DNA from: an uncultured Chloroflexota bacterium
GTDB taxonomy: Bacteria > Chloroflexota > UBA11872 > UBA12225
Direction: 5' to 3'
Length of the DNA stretch: 38,344 bases
NCBI GenBank assembly: GCA_902805635.1
Contig: CADCTC010000212.1
Location: 1 to 38,344, forward strand
Under the pieces are notes generated by a model. The model was not told the origin of the DNA, searched no databases, and worked only from the letters and a program-made list of their open reading frames with translations. This document shows positions 23,446 to 31,861 of the stretch, piece after piece (the stretch's first letter is position 1; each line of letters opens with the position of its first letter). The position numbers and the translations under genes are program-made.

Positions 23446-25392
23446 GTGGCAATTGATAGAGATGACCGCAGAGGCCTCTCCGGCCCCCGGTCCGTAGCAC
23501 TGTTCATTGACTGGGACAACTTCGCGATAGGCTTGCGCCAGGAGATGCCGGACCGGCCCGCAGATGTCGGGCCGATCCTGCGCTGGTCAAGGCGCCTTGG
23601 CACGCTGTCGGTGTGCCGCGCCTACGGCGAGTGGCGCGAGCCGCACGAGCGCCTAGCGATCTACAACGCTGGCGTTGAGGTAGTCTACGCGCCGGTACTC
23701 CCGCTTGGCGGCTCGCTGATGGCGCGCAACGGCGGTGGCGCCAAGAGCCTGGCCGATACGGCTATGGCGGTGGACGTCACCGACTTGCTCAACCTGATGC
23801 CGAGCGTCAACACCATCATCCTGGCCACCAGCGACAAAGACCTCATCCCCGTGCTTCGCTTTGCCCAGCGGCGCGGCCTGCACGCGGTGGTGGTGGGGTC
23901 CGACCGCACGGCGAGCGCGCTGCGCGACCTGGCAGACGAGTTCATCTCCTATCGCCAGCTGCTTGACCAGGAAGTCGGACCGGTGGCAGGTGCAGTGTCG
24001 CGTCCAGCCACGGTGCCGCCCGTGCGCTACCCCCGCGTTCCGCGCGTGGGCGGCACGCTGCCTGTGCCGGGGCCGAGCATTGTCCCGGCGGCCGCAGCCG
24101 CCGATGAGCCCCGCCGGGGGCGAATCATTACACCGCGTGGCCCGGTTGGCTCGCTGGTGACCCCGGCTGCGCTGCCGGCACCGGCGGTCCCATCGCCCTC
24201 GGTGCGTACAAGTGCGGGCACGATCTTCGCCGCGAGTGAGGCTGAGGACGAGGACCAGGAGACTACCGGGCCCGAAACCACAGAAGAAGCGGCCGCGCGC
24301 CGCCGGCGGCGCGGTGGACGTCGCCGGCGCGGGCGTGAGGTGACCGGCGCAGCGTCTACTGGCGCCATGGGAGCGCTGGAAACGCCCAGCGATGCAGACG
24401 CCGGGGATGCCGATGATTCGGACGACCAGGGGGCCACGATGGTCGATCCCGGCGAGCTTGCCGCCACCGGAGCGGACGCGGTGGTGGCCGCTGCGGCCGG
24501 CGACAGCGACGGCGGACCGGACACGGGAACGGCCGATGGCGCCGGCGATGCTGACGGTGCTGGCCAACCTGAAGGCGGTTTCGTTGCGTCCGGCGGAGAG
24601 TCCAGGCAAGACCCGACTGGTGGTGAATCCCCCGTATCTCCCGTCGCGCCTGCCGCTACCACCGGCATCGGCGCTCCGCACGGGCCGACGCCTCCGGCTG
24701 GGGAGCGCACGCCACCGGTGTCGCCGGGAGCGGTGTTCTCTGCGGCGGCCGCACCGGCACGCGCAGCGGAAACTGAGGCCCCACCGCGGCGGGGCCCTGT
24801 GGTGTTGCCGGGCGAGCGGCTGCGTCGCCTGGCTCCAGCATCACCCGTGGCGGAGGAATCGTCGGCTGCAGCGGTGGAACCGGCGCCGGCCGGCGCCGGG
24901 ACTCCGATGGCACGGGTAGACGAGGGTGTTGCCCAGCCGCACGGCGACGCCCTCGCCTCTACGACAGACGCCGAGCCTCCAGCCGACGGAGGGGACTCTC
25001 CGGCCGCCGGGGCGGACGCGGAGACTCCGGCCCGCGCCGCACGAGGCGGTCGTCGTGGGACGCGGAGCCCTGGCCGCGCTGCGCGCGGTGGTGGCGATGC
25101 CACATCGGAAGCCGGCGCCGCACAGGCAGCTGGCGATGAGCCGGCCATCGCGCGCCCGCCAACGGCTGCGGGCAACGGGGCCGGCGACGCTGCCGATGGT
25201 GCCGGGGGGGCCGGAGGTAGGGGTACTGATGCCGCAGGCGTTGACGACTCTGGGGTTGTGCTTGTGTCTGGTGCGGGTTTGGTGTCCGAAGGCGACGCGG
25301 CTGAGGACGACACTGCCAGCGGCGCAGGCGGTGAGGCCGACGCGCGTGGCGGCCGGGGCCGAGGCCGGCGGCGCGGAGGGCGCGGCCGGTAA
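23446..25392 (+). CDS. NYN/DUF88 (LabA-like) nuclease-fold protein with long disordered RG-rich tail
   Basis: 648 residues. The first 180 form a NYN domain of the PIN-like fold: acidic residues in 'ALFIDWDNFAIG', 'AVDVTDLLNL' and 'ILATSDKDLIPVL' match the metal-binding set of putative RNA nucleases; 'GLHAVVVGSDRTASALRDLA' and 'ADEFISYRQL' follow. The other 460 residues are low-complexity Ala/Gly/Asp/Pro, with two basic patches: 'RRRRRGGRRRRGRE' near 285 and 'GGRGRGRRRGGRGR' at the very end. Such RG patches suggest RNA binding. GTG at 23446 is the ORF start; AAAGGA is 14 bases upstream, far for a ribosome binding site. Probably in RNA processing; the substrate is unknown. Confidence 0.8.
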   Translation: MAIDRDDRRGLSGPRSVALFIDWDNFAIGLRQEMPDRPADVGPILRWSRRLGTLSVCRAYGEWREPHERLAIYNAGVEVVYAPVLPLGGSLMARNGGGAKSLADTAMAVDVTDLLNLMPSVNTIILATSDKDLIPVLRFAQRRGLHAVVVGSDRTASALRDLADEFISYRQLLDQEVGPVAGAVSRPATVPPVRYPRVPRVGGTLPVPGPSIVPAAAAADEPRRGRIITPRGPVGSLVTPAALPAPAVPSPSVRTSAGTIFAASEAEDEDQETTGPETTEEAAARRRRRGGRRRRGREVTGAASTGAMGALETPSDADAGDADDSDDQGATMVDPGELAATGADAVVAAAAGDSDGGPDTGTADGAGDADGAGQPEGGFVASGGESRQDPTGGESPVSPVAPAATTGIGAPHGPTPPAGERTPPVSPGAVFSAAAAPARAAETEAPPRRGPVVLPGERLRRLAPASPVAEESSAAAVEPAPAGAGTPMARVDEGVAQPHGDALASTTDAEPPADGGDSPAAGADAETPARAARGGRRGTRSPGRAARGGGDATSEAGAAQAAGDEPAIARPPTAAGNGAGDAADGAGGAGGRGTDAAGVDDSGVVLVSGAGLVSEGDAAEDDTASGAGGEADARGGRGRGRRRGGRGR

Positions 25393-25408
25393 GCGCGTGA
25401 GCGGCGCG

Positions 25409-26266
25409 TCAGGGCCGCTCGGTCATGAGGCGCGCGTACAGCGACTTGCGCGGGAGGCCGGTCTCCCGCGCAAGCGCAGCCAGCGCCGCCTTACGGTCAC
25501 CCAGCTGCGCTTCGAGCACGGTAAAACGCTCACCGATCGCGGCGTCGCTCGTCACTGCGGGAGCGCTTGGCTCACGCTCGCGTCCCGGCAGCTGGATTAC
25601 CAGCGTGAACTCGCCGCGGGGGGCAGCTGCCGCGTAGTGCTCGATCGCGTCGGAGAGCCTGCCGCGGAAGGTGTGCTCGAACAGCTTGGTCAGCTCGCAG
25701 CATACGGCGACGGGCTGATTGCCCAGCGTGTCGAGCGCGTCCTGGAGTGACGCCCGCAGGCGGTGGGGCGCCTCGAAGCAGACCAGCGCGCCGGGCCACG
25801 CCGCCGCCTGGGCGAGGCTATGGCGCCGCTCGCTGGAGCGGCGCGGCAAGAAGCCTGTGAAGTGGATCGCCTCGACCGCGAGGCCCGACACCGCGACGGC
25901 CGCCGTCACGGCGGACGGACCTGGGATGGCGAACACTGGGTGTCCGGCCGCCGCTGCGGCGCGGACCAACTCCTGGCCAGGATCGGAGACGACGGGTGTG
26001 CCGGCGTCCGAGACCAGTGCCACGTCGCCGCGCGAAAGCGCCTCCAAGAGGGCATCCACCCGTTCCCGCTCGTTGTGCGCGTGGTAGCTCACTAAGCGCG
26101 TGCGAATGCCGAAGTGACTTAACAGCTTGCGGGTGTGGCGCGTGTCCTCCGCGGCGATGAGCTGCACCGACCGCAGCGTGTCGATTGCGCGTGCAGTCGT
26201 GTCGCCTAGGTTGCCGATAGGCGTTGACACGACGAAAAGGCTGTGTTTCTCTGGGTTATCAGGCAC
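25409..26266 (-). CDS. rsmI: 16S rRNA 2'-O-methyltransferase RsmI
   Basis: 285 residues; methylates the 2'-OH of C1402 in 16S rRNA. Tetrapyrrole-methylase-like fold with 'VSTPIGNLGDTT', 'ARAIDTLRSVQLIAAEDTRH', 'LVSDAGTPVVSDPG' (SAM loop), 'IPGPSAVTAAVAVSGL' and 'GFLPRR'. The C-terminal helix-turn-helix-like extension ('KAALAALARETGLPRKSLYA') is typical. The frame is open another 67 codons, but the GTG at 26264-26266 is chosen because conservation begins just after it; it overlaps the 3' end of the Lgt-like gene by eight bases, implying coupling. Converges with the NYN gene 16 bases away. Confidence 0.95.
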   Translation of the reverse strand: MPDNPEKHSLFVVSTPIGNLGDTTARAIDTLRSVQLIAAEDTRHTRKLLSHFGIRTRLVSYHAHNERERVDALLEALSRGDVALVSDAGTPVVSDPGQELVRAAAAAGHPVFAIPGPSAVTAAVAVSGLAVEAIHFTGFLPRRSSERRHSLAQAAAWPGALVCFEAPHRLRASLQDALDTLGNQPVAVCCELTKLFEHTFRGRLSDAIEHYAAAAPRGEFTLVIQLPGREREPSAPAVTSDAAIGERFTVLEAQLGDRKAALAALARETGLPRKSLYARLMTERP

Positions 26267-27053
26267 TGGCAACGGCGCCCTCCCGCCGCACTCGTGGGGC
26301 CACAGTGCGGCGCACGTATAGCCAGGAGGCTGCTCCAAGCGCGACCGCGCCGAGCGACCAAACGCTCGCTGTGGCCAGCGGACCGACAAACGTGCTGTCA
26401 CCTCTGAGCGGTTCGAGAGCGAGCCGCATGGCGCCGTACACGAAAAGATAGGCGCAGGCGGCGCCACCTGGAGCCACGCGTTCAGGGCCGCGCCGGATCA
26501 GCCAGACCAGCGCCAGGCAGAGGAGGCCCTCGGCAGCCGCTTCGACAATCTGGCTAGGAAACCGGGCCGCCAGCGCGCCGGCGGCGTCCGGCAGCACCGG
26601 CGCCCACCAGGCAGGTTGTGTTGCCGGCAGCCCGACCGCACAGCCGGCGGCAAGGCAGCCCAGGCGTCCCACCGCCTGTCCCAGCGCCAGGCCGGCGGCG
26701 GCGCAGTCGAGTGTGGTGCCGACCGGGAGGCGATGCGCGCGCGCGGCGAGCACCGCCACGGGCGCGCCCACCGTCACCGCCCCCAGGAGCGTGAGGCCGC
26801 CCTCCCACACAGCAAGCACCGTGACGATGTTCGCCGAGAAGTCGTGCGGGTGGAGCAGTGCGTACCCCAAGCGCGCGCCCCCCAGAGCGCCGGCGAGCGC
26901 CCACAGCGATGCGTCGAGAAAGCGATTCCACCGCAGCCCGCTCCCGGCAGCCAGGCGAGTGGCTAACGTGATACCGAGAAGCACGCCGGCGTCGAGCGTG
27001 ACGGCAAAGATGGGTATTGGGTACCCGAAGAACGTGCCAAGGTAAGGGGACAT
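26259..27053 (-). CDS. lgt: Lgt-like prolipoprotein diacylglyceryl transferase
   Basis: 264 residues with about seven membrane segments. Family signatures: 'GALGGARLGYALLH', 'VWEGGLTLLGAV', 'GQAVGRLGCLAAGCAVG' (Arg in place of E. coli Arg143), 'FPSQIVEAAAEG' and 'YLFVYGAMRLALEPLRGD' (Tyr and Arg of the C-terminal motif). The segment that in E. coli reads G-G-M-S-F-H-G-G has Leu in place of the catalytic His103, so activity may differ or the protein may be an Lgt-like relative. The ATG at 27051-27053 has no ribosome binding site; the frame extends far upstream without conserved sequence. It would supply the lipid anchor for lipoproteins such as those at 844 and 5062. The 3' end overlaps rsmI. 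Confidence 0.8.
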   Translation of the reverse strand: MSPYLGTFFGYPIPIFAVTLDAGVLLGITLATRLAAGSGLRWNRFLDASLWALAGALGGARLGYALLHPHDFSANIVTVLAVWEGGLTLLGAVTVGAPVAVLAARAHRLPVGTTLDCAAAGLALGQAVGRLGCLAAGCAVGLPATQPAWWAPVLPDAAGALAARFPSQIVEAAAEGLLCLALVWLIRRGPERVAPGGAACAYLFVYGAMRLALEPLRGDSTFVGPLATASVWSLGAVALGAASWLYVRRTVAPRVRREGAVASA

Positions 27054-27103
27054 CGACGTGCTGGGAGGTGCCACTTGGGGCCAGCGGCCCGCGCCATGCT
27101 GGT

Positions 27104-27109
27104 TATACT
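27104..27109 (+). promoter_or_regulatory. -10-like hexamer for the gene at 27123
   Basis: TATACT, 13 bases before the ATG, in a gap between divergent genes. The RNA would start about seven bases before the ATG. No clear -35 box. Confidence 0.35.
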
Positions 27110-27122
27110 CGTCCGGCCGGGT

Positions 27123-27869
27123 ATGGAGCCTCATCGCAGTATCCCAGCGGGGCCACCGGCACCTGTCGAGCTTCCCGCAGACCCAGTGGAGCCCCGGGTC
27201 ACCCTCGGGCCGGAGCACGTCAACGGCGCCTCGCGCACTCCGGAGCCAGCCGGCCCACCGCCCAAGCGAGAGAGCGAGCTGCGCTACTGGATGCGGCCGC
27301 TGGTCCTCAGCGTGCTGGTCATCGCTCTGCTCGGCCTCACGTTGTGGGACGCCAGGCGAGTACCGGACCGTCCGTTGCCGCCATCGGTCCTCACGGCAAC
27401 GCCGCCCGCCGGCGCCACAGTATCGACAAGCGATCCTGGACTGACGGACATGCTCACGCGATTGCGCCTGGCGCTGTCGCGCCGGGATGCCGCGGCCTTG
27501 GCAAAGTTGGCCGACCCTGAGGGGGTGGTGGTGGCCGCTTACGGCGGAGGACTGCCGGACACCGGCTTTACCGTGACCGACACGCAGCGCCTGGCGCAGG
27601 AGACGCTGGCCGGCTCGCAGCTGTCGCTGCTGGGGTGGCGCAATGATGGCCGCGGACGGGTGATCGTGCTGGCCGACGGGTGGGCGCGCAAGCCGCTGCG
27701 CCTGTCGCCGAACAGCACGCTGGAGCTGGAGCCGCTGGGGGCCATCGGCCTGGCGCCGCGCAACGGCACATGGTACTGGCGGTGGCTGCTTCCCGATTCG
27801 ACCGGCACCTTGGCTCAGCAGGCGCGCAGTACCGTCTGGCAAGACGTGTCCCAGCTCGGCGTGCGCTGA
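27123..27869 (+). CDS. Single-pass membrane protein, unknown function
   Basis: 248 residues. A Pro-rich cytoplasmic N-terminus (about 50 residues) precedes one membrane helix ('PLVLSVLVIALLGLTLW', about 58-75). The outer domain has a helix 'GLTDMLTRLRLALSRRDAAA' and beta-rich sequence ending in 'GTWYWRWLLPDSTGTLAQ', which resembles nuclear-transport-factor-2-like or lumazine-binding folds in shape but shows no catalytic motif. Starts at 27075 and 27099 are also open; ATG 27123 is preferred because it follows the TATACT hexamer and precedes the first regular sequence. Divergent from the Lgt-like gene. Function not identified. Confidence 0.65.
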   Translation: MEPHRSIPAGPPAPVELPADPVEPRVTLGPEHVNGASRTPEPAGPPPKRESELRYWMRPLVLSVLVIALLGLTLWDARRVPDRPLPPSVLTATPPAGATVSTSDPGLTDMLTRLRLALSRRDAAALAKLADPEGVVVAAYGGGLPDTGFTVTDTQRLAQETLAGSQLSLLGWRNDGRGRVIVLADGWARKPLRLSPNSTLELEPLGAIGLAPRNGTWYWRWLLPDSTGTLAQQARSTVWQDVSQLGVR

Positions 27870-27974
27870 TACTCGTCGCGGCCGCCCGCGTTTCCAGACT
27901 ACGGGACCGCTGCTGAGCGCCTACGCGGTGCGCACCGCCGGCCCCACGAGACGGGAAGCGAGTGGAGGGACGAG

Positions 27975-28265
27975 ATGCAGATTTCCAGACTGCCGAAACC
28001 GCTGGTGCGCCGCGAGCTCGGCATGCTCAAGGACCATGTCGTGGTGATAGAGGAGGGCGTTGAGCAACCGCTGGCGCTGCGCGTCAATGCGAGCTTCGCC
28101 GGTTATCTGGCCGGCATGATGGCCGAGCTCGTGGAGTCGCCGGCGGCGGTGGAATCGCTTGCGCAGCGGTTGAGCGATACGCGCCTGATGCCGGAAGCGC
28201 GCACTATCTTCCGCGACATGGTGTGCACCGCGCGCCGCCGGCAGGGAACGCTGCAGACCGCCTAG
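27975..28265 (+). CDS. Small conserved-looking protein, unknown
   Basis: 96 residues. The ATG is five bases after a strong GGAGGG. Sequence is mixed alpha/beta: 'MLKDHVVVIEEGVEQPLALR' gives two strands and 'GYLAGMMAELVESPAAVESL' and 'AQRLSDTRLMPEARTIFRDM' give amphipathic helices. No signal peptide, membrane helix or metal motif. Its stop codon overlaps the 3' end of the opposite oxidoreductase gene by four bases. Not recognised as a known family; the ribosome binding site and codon pattern suggest it is real. Confidence 0.6.
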   Translation: MQISRLPKPLVRRELGMLKDHVVVIEEGVEQPLALRVNASFAGYLAGMMAELVESPAAVESLAQRLSDTRLMPEARTIFRDMVCTARRRQGTLQTA

Positions 28266-29428
28266 CCCACTTGCCTGACGTCGGTCCAGGCGCCGTCGTG
28301 CTGGCTGCTGGCGACGCATGCCTCGACAAACGCCATGCCGGCGGCGCCGTCGATCACGCCAGGGTGTGGGTAAGCGTCCGCGACCTGCTCGCCTAGCGCG
28401 CGGCGTAGTTGAAGCTGGTGGCTCTTGTGCAGGTTTGCCAGCGCCTCGTGGAAGCCTTCCGGGTGGCCACTGGGAAGGCGCAGGTACGGTTGAATGGACT
28501 CCGGGAAGTAGCCGTACTCGGCGCCTAGCCGATAGGCCGCGACCGGCTCGCCAGGTCGATAGAGGCGCAGCGACATGTGGTCGAGCATGGACCACTCGAC
28601 ACGGCCCGCGTCGCCGATGACGCGGAAGCCATTGTCGTTCTGCGCGCCAACGGTAATCTGAGACGCAGTGATGGTGGCGATGGCGCCGTTGTCCAGCCGG
28701 GCGAACACTGAGAAATCGTCGTCTAGGCGTCGGCCGGGGACGAAAGTGTGCAGGCGCGCCTGGACCTGCGTTGCGGTATGTTCCGCGACAAAGCGGACGA
28801 ACTCGTATGCGTGGGTGCCGATGTCACCGCCGCTGCCGGAGGCGCCGGAGCGGGCGGGATCGACGCGCCACGACGCCTGCTGCTGGCCGCTCTCTTCCAG
28901 GGGAGACGCCAGCCAGCCCTGCGGATACCAGGCCTCCACTTTACGCACCTGGCCGACTTCGCCGGCGCGCACGAGCTCGCGCGCCAGCATGACCATAGGG
29001 AGCCCGGTGTAGCTGTAGGCGACTGTGAACGGCAGACCGGTCTGCTTGACCAGGCGCACGAGGTCCAGCGACTCGTCCAGGGTGAGGGTGAGCGGCTTCT
29101 CGCACAGCACGCTGATGCCGGCTTCCAGGGCGGCCTTGGCGATGGCGTAGTGCGAGTCGTTCGGCGTGACGATGGTGACGTAGTCGATGCGCTCGCCCGC
29201 GGGCAGTCGGGACTCTTCCCGGATCATAGTCTGGTAGTCCGGGTAGCCGCGGGTAAAGAAGAGCTCCTTGGCGGCGGCGAGCGAGCCCTGCGGGTCGGAT
29301 CGCAGCGCGCCGGCGGCGAGCTCGGCGGTGTTGTCCATCAGGATGGCACGCCGGTGCGGGCCACCGAAGAAGTTGCCGGGACCGCCGCCGCCGGCCATGC
29401 CCACACGGAGCTTGCGCGGATCAGCCAT
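28262..29428 (-). CDS. Gfo/Idh/MocA-family oxidoreductase
   Basis: 388 residues. The N-terminal Rossmann domain starts 'LRVGMAGGGGPGNFFGGPHR', with the glycine-rich NAD(P) loop and a short insertion after it. 'VTIVTPNDSHYAIAKAALEA' and 'SVLCEKPLTLTLDES' contain the E-K-P motif with the catalytic Lys. The C-terminal domain has 'SGGDIGTHAYEFVRFV' with the catalytic Asp and His. A GGAGGAAACTG site is directly before the ATG, 14 bases after the isomerase gene stop. The pair is typical of oxidation/epimerisation of sugars or inositols; the substrate cannot be told. Confidence 0.93.
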   Translation of the reverse strand: MADPRKLRVGMAGGGGPGNFFGGPHRRAILMDNTAELAAGALRSDPQGSLAAAKELFFTRGYPDYQTMIREESRLPAGERIDYVTIVTPNDSHYAIAKAALEAGISVLCEKPLTLTLDESLDLVRLVKQTGLPFTVAYSYTGLPMVMLARELVRAGEVGQVRKVEAWYPQGWLASPLEESGQQQASWRVDPARSGASGSGGDIGTHAYEFVRFVAEHTATQVQARLHTFVPGRRLDDDFSVFARLDNGAIATITASQITVGAQNDNGFRVIGDAGRVEWSMLDHMSLRLYRPGEPVAAYRLGAEYGYFPESIQPYLRLPSGHPEGFHEALANLHKSHQLQLRRALGEQVADAYPHPGVIDGAAGMAFVEACVASSQHDGAWTDVRQVG

Positions 29429-29442
29429 CAGTTTCCTCCCTG

Positions 29443-30432
29443 TTACCCGTTGAATGCGGCGTCAAAGGCGCGGCCGGAGGACGTGAAATCGATGCGGCGG
29501 CAGAACTGCGCTGCGTCGCGCGCGCCGTACTCGCGGTCCATGCCGGCGTCTTCCCACTCCACCGAGAGAGGGCCCTGGTAGCCGATGTCGTTCAGGGCGC
29601 GGATCAGCTCCTCGAAGTCGATCTGCCCGTGTCCGGGCGAGCGGAACTCCCAGCCACGCCGGGCGTCGCCAAAATTGATGTAGCTGCCCAGGATGCCGGC
29701 CTTGCCGTCGCGGCGGACGAACGTGTCCTTGATGTGCGTGTGGTAGATGCGGTCGGCAAAGCCGCGGGCGAAGATGGCCGCGTCCACGCCCTGGTGGTAC
29801 AGGTGGCTGGGATCAAGGTTGAAGCCGAACGCCGGCCGGCGGCCGACGGCTTCCAGGGCCCGCTCGGCGGTGTAGTAGTCGAACGCGATCTCGGTAGGGT
29901 GGACTTCCAGGCCGAACTTCACGCCGGCCGCGTCGAACGCATCGAAGATGGGGTTCCACTTCTCAGCGAAGAGCTTGAAGCCGTCCTCGATCAGCACGTC
30001 GTCCTGCGGTGGGAACGGGTAGATCAGGTGCCAGATAGACGAGCCGGTGAATCCGTTGACCACCGGGACACCCATGTTCTTCGCGGCCTGGGGCGCCAGC
30101 GTCATCTGGCGGGTGGCCCAGGCTTGTACGTCGTTCCACGAGCCGCGCTTGTCGGGCGGGGCGAAGCCGGCGCCACGCGAGTCTTCGCGGTCCAGGACGA
30201 GCTGGCCCTGCAGGTGGGCGGAGACGGCCCAGCAGCCGAGGCCGTTTCGTTTGAGGATCTCGCGCTGCTTCTCGCAGTAGGCGGGGTCATTTGCCGCCTG
30301 CTCGATGTCAAAGTGGTCGCCCCAGCACGCCAGCTCGAGGCCGTCGTAGCCGAACGCCTTGGCTTTGGGGGCAAGCTCCGCGAGCGGTAGGTCCGCCCAT
30401 TGCCCGGTAAAGAGCGTCACAGGTCGCGCCAT
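29443..30432 (-). CDS. Sugar phosphate isomerase/epimerase (xylose-isomerase-like TIM barrel)
   Basis: 329 residues. 'PLAELAPKAKAFGYDGLELA' is the first barrel unit; metal ligands are in 'FGLEVHPTEIAF' (Glu), 'FGFNLDPSHLYHQG' (Asp, His), 'IYHTHIKDT' (His, Asp) and 'GPLSVEWEDAGMD' (Glu). The ATG at 30430-30432 has GGAGGA about nine bases upstream. The adjacent oxidoreductase suggests a catabolic module for a sugar or polyol. Full length, unlike the truncated relative at 9195. Confidence 0.92.
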   Translation of the reverse strand: MARPVTLFTGQWADLPLAELAPKAKAFGYDGLELACWGDHFDIEQAANDPAYCEKQREILKRNGLGCWAVSAHLQGQLVLDREDSRGAGFAPPDKRGSWNDVQAWATRQMTLAPQAAKNMGVPVVNGFTGSSIWHLIYPFPPQDDVLIEDGFKLFAEKWNPIFDAFDAAGVKFGLEVHPTEIAFDYYTAERALEAVGRRPAFGFNLDPSHLYHQGVDAAIFARGFADRIYHTHIKDTFVRRDGKAGILGSYINFGDARRGWEFRSPGHGQIDFEELIRALNDIGYQGPLSVEWEDAGMDREYGARDAAQFCRRIDFTSSGRAFDAAFNG

Positions 30433-30492
30433 TGCTGTCTTCCTCCGGTCCGCGATGCTAACGTAGGGATCGGCGCGAGGCAAGGAGAAAGC

Positions 30493-31833
30493 GTGGAGTT
30501 ACGGTTCGAAAACGCCAGAGAGCTGGCGTGGCAGGTGATGCGAGCGGCGCTGGCAGCGGTGGACCCGGCGCAGGCGGTGCGGAACGCGCTGCGGCTGGAT
30601 GGCGAGACGCTGCTGCTGGGCGATGCGCGCTACGACCTACGGCGCTACCGGCGGGTGCTGGTGGTGGGGGCGGGCAAGGCGAGCGCGCCGATGGCGCGCG
30701 CGGTGGAGGAGGTGTTGGGGAACCGAGTGGCGGGTGGGCTGGTGAACGTCAAGTATGGGTACACCGATGCTACGAGGCGCATCCGGCTCAGGGAGGCGGC
30801 GCACCCGCTGCCGGACGAGAGCGGGCTGGCGGGCACGCGCGAGATCGTGGAGCTGCTGGAGGGCGCGGGCGATGAAGACCTGGTGCTGTGCCTGATTTCA
30901 GGTGGCGGGTCGGCGCTGATGATGCTGCCGGAGGAAGAGATCACCCTCGAGGACTACCAGGCGCTAACCCAGGCGCTGCTGCGCTCCGGGGCGACAATCA
31001 ACCAGATCAACACTATCCGCAAGCACATTGAGCAGGTGAAGGGAGGGCGCCTGGCCCAGGTGGCGGCGCCGGCCACGGTGGCGACGCTGATCCTCTCCGA
31101 CGTAGTAGGAAACCCGCTGGACTTCATCGCCTCCGGCCCGACGGTGCCAGACACGACCACGTTCGCCGACGCACTCGACGTGTTGAAGCAATTTGAGCTG
31201 CTAGAGGCCGTACCGGGATCGGTGCGGAGCTGGTTGGAACGTGGGGCGCGCGGGGAGGTGCCGGAGACACCGAACCCCGGAGATGCGCTGTTTGAGCGGG
31301 TGAGCACGGTGGTGGTGGGCAGCAACGACATAGCGGCTGAGGCGGCGCTGGCGGAGGCGCGCCGGCTGGGGTTCGAGGCGCTGTTGCTGACGACGTACCT
31401 TGAAGGTGAAGCGCGTGAGATGGGCAAGCTGGCAGGCGCGCTTGCCAAGGAGCTGGTTAACCGGGGGACACCGTTGAAGTCACCCGCCTGTTTGATCCTG
31501 GGTGGTGAGACGACGGTGACGGTGCGCGGACATGGGAAAGGTGGGCGAAACCAGGAAATCGCCGTGTCGGCGGCGCTGGCGATGCAGGGGCTGGGGCGCG
31601 CGCTGGTGGTGGGGCTTGCCACCGACGGCTCGGATGGACCAGTGGACGCCTCAGGCGGCTTCGCCGATGGAGAGTCAGCCGAGCGCGGCCGTCGGTTGGG
31701 TCTGGACCCGCGAGATTTCCTCGCCAACAACGACGCGTTCACGTATCTCACCGCCACAGGCGACTTGCTGGTAACCGGACCGACCAACACGAACGTGAAC
31801 GACCTGCTGTTCGTGTTCAGCTTTTCCGAATAG
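30493..31833 (+). CDS. Glycerate 2-kinase (MOFRL/GckA-TtuD type)
   Basis: 446 residues; phosphorylates D-glycerate to 2-phosphoglycerate. The N-terminal domain has 'VLVVGAGKASAPMARAVEEV', 'EAAHPLPDESG', 'LISGGGSALM' and 'INTIRKHIEQVKGGRLAQ'; the C-terminal MOFRL domain has 'LILGGETTVTVRGHGKGGRN' and 'GLATDGSDGPVDASGGFAD'. GTG 30493 is five bases after AAGGAG. It is divergent, across 60 bases, from the isomerase/oxidoreductase pair, so it may work in the same catabolic route, feeding 2-phosphoglycerate to glycolysis; pyruvate kinase is two genes downstream. Confidence 0.93.
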   Translation: MELRFENARELAWQVMRAALAAVDPAQAVRNALRLDGETLLLGDARYDLRRYRRVLVVGAGKASAPMARAVEEVLGNRVAGGLVNVKYGYTDATRRIRLREAAHPLPDESGLAGTREIVELLEGAGDEDLVLCLISGGGSALMMLPEEEITLEDYQALTQALLRSGATINQINTIRKHIEQVKGGRLAQVAAPATVATLILSDVVGNPLDFIASGPTVPDTTTFADALDVLKQFELLEAVPGSVRSWLERGARGEVPETPNPGDALFERVSTVVVGSNDIAAEAALAEARRLGFEALLLTTYLEGEAREMGKLAGALAKELVNRGTPLKSPACLILGGETTVTVRGHGKGGRNQEIAVSAALAMQGLGRALVVGLATDGSDGPVDASGGFADGESAERGRRLGLDPRDFLANNDAFTYLTATGDLLVTGPTNTNVNDLLFVFSFSE

Positions 31834-31849
31834 GGGCCGGTCCGTCGGG

Positions 31850-31855
31850 TATCGT
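31850..31855 (+). promoter_or_regulatory. -10-like hexamer of the BNR-repeat gene
   Basis: TATCGT, six bases before the GTG at 31862, with no ribosome binding site between. It fits a leaderless start. Confidence 0.35.
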
Positions 31856-31861
31856 CTTCGC

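Noticed and set aside
23689-25313. Long antisense ORFs (up to 428 codons) opposite the NYN gene tail
   Set aside because: Ala/Pro/Ser low-complexity translations with no domain; expected shadows of the repetitive Ala/Gly-rich tail.
26259-27842. Upstream extension of the Lgt-like ORF by about 260 codons
   Set aside because: The extension is antisense to the membrane protein gene at 27123, is rich in Arg/Gln/Pro and has no conserved sequence; the family start lies at 27053.
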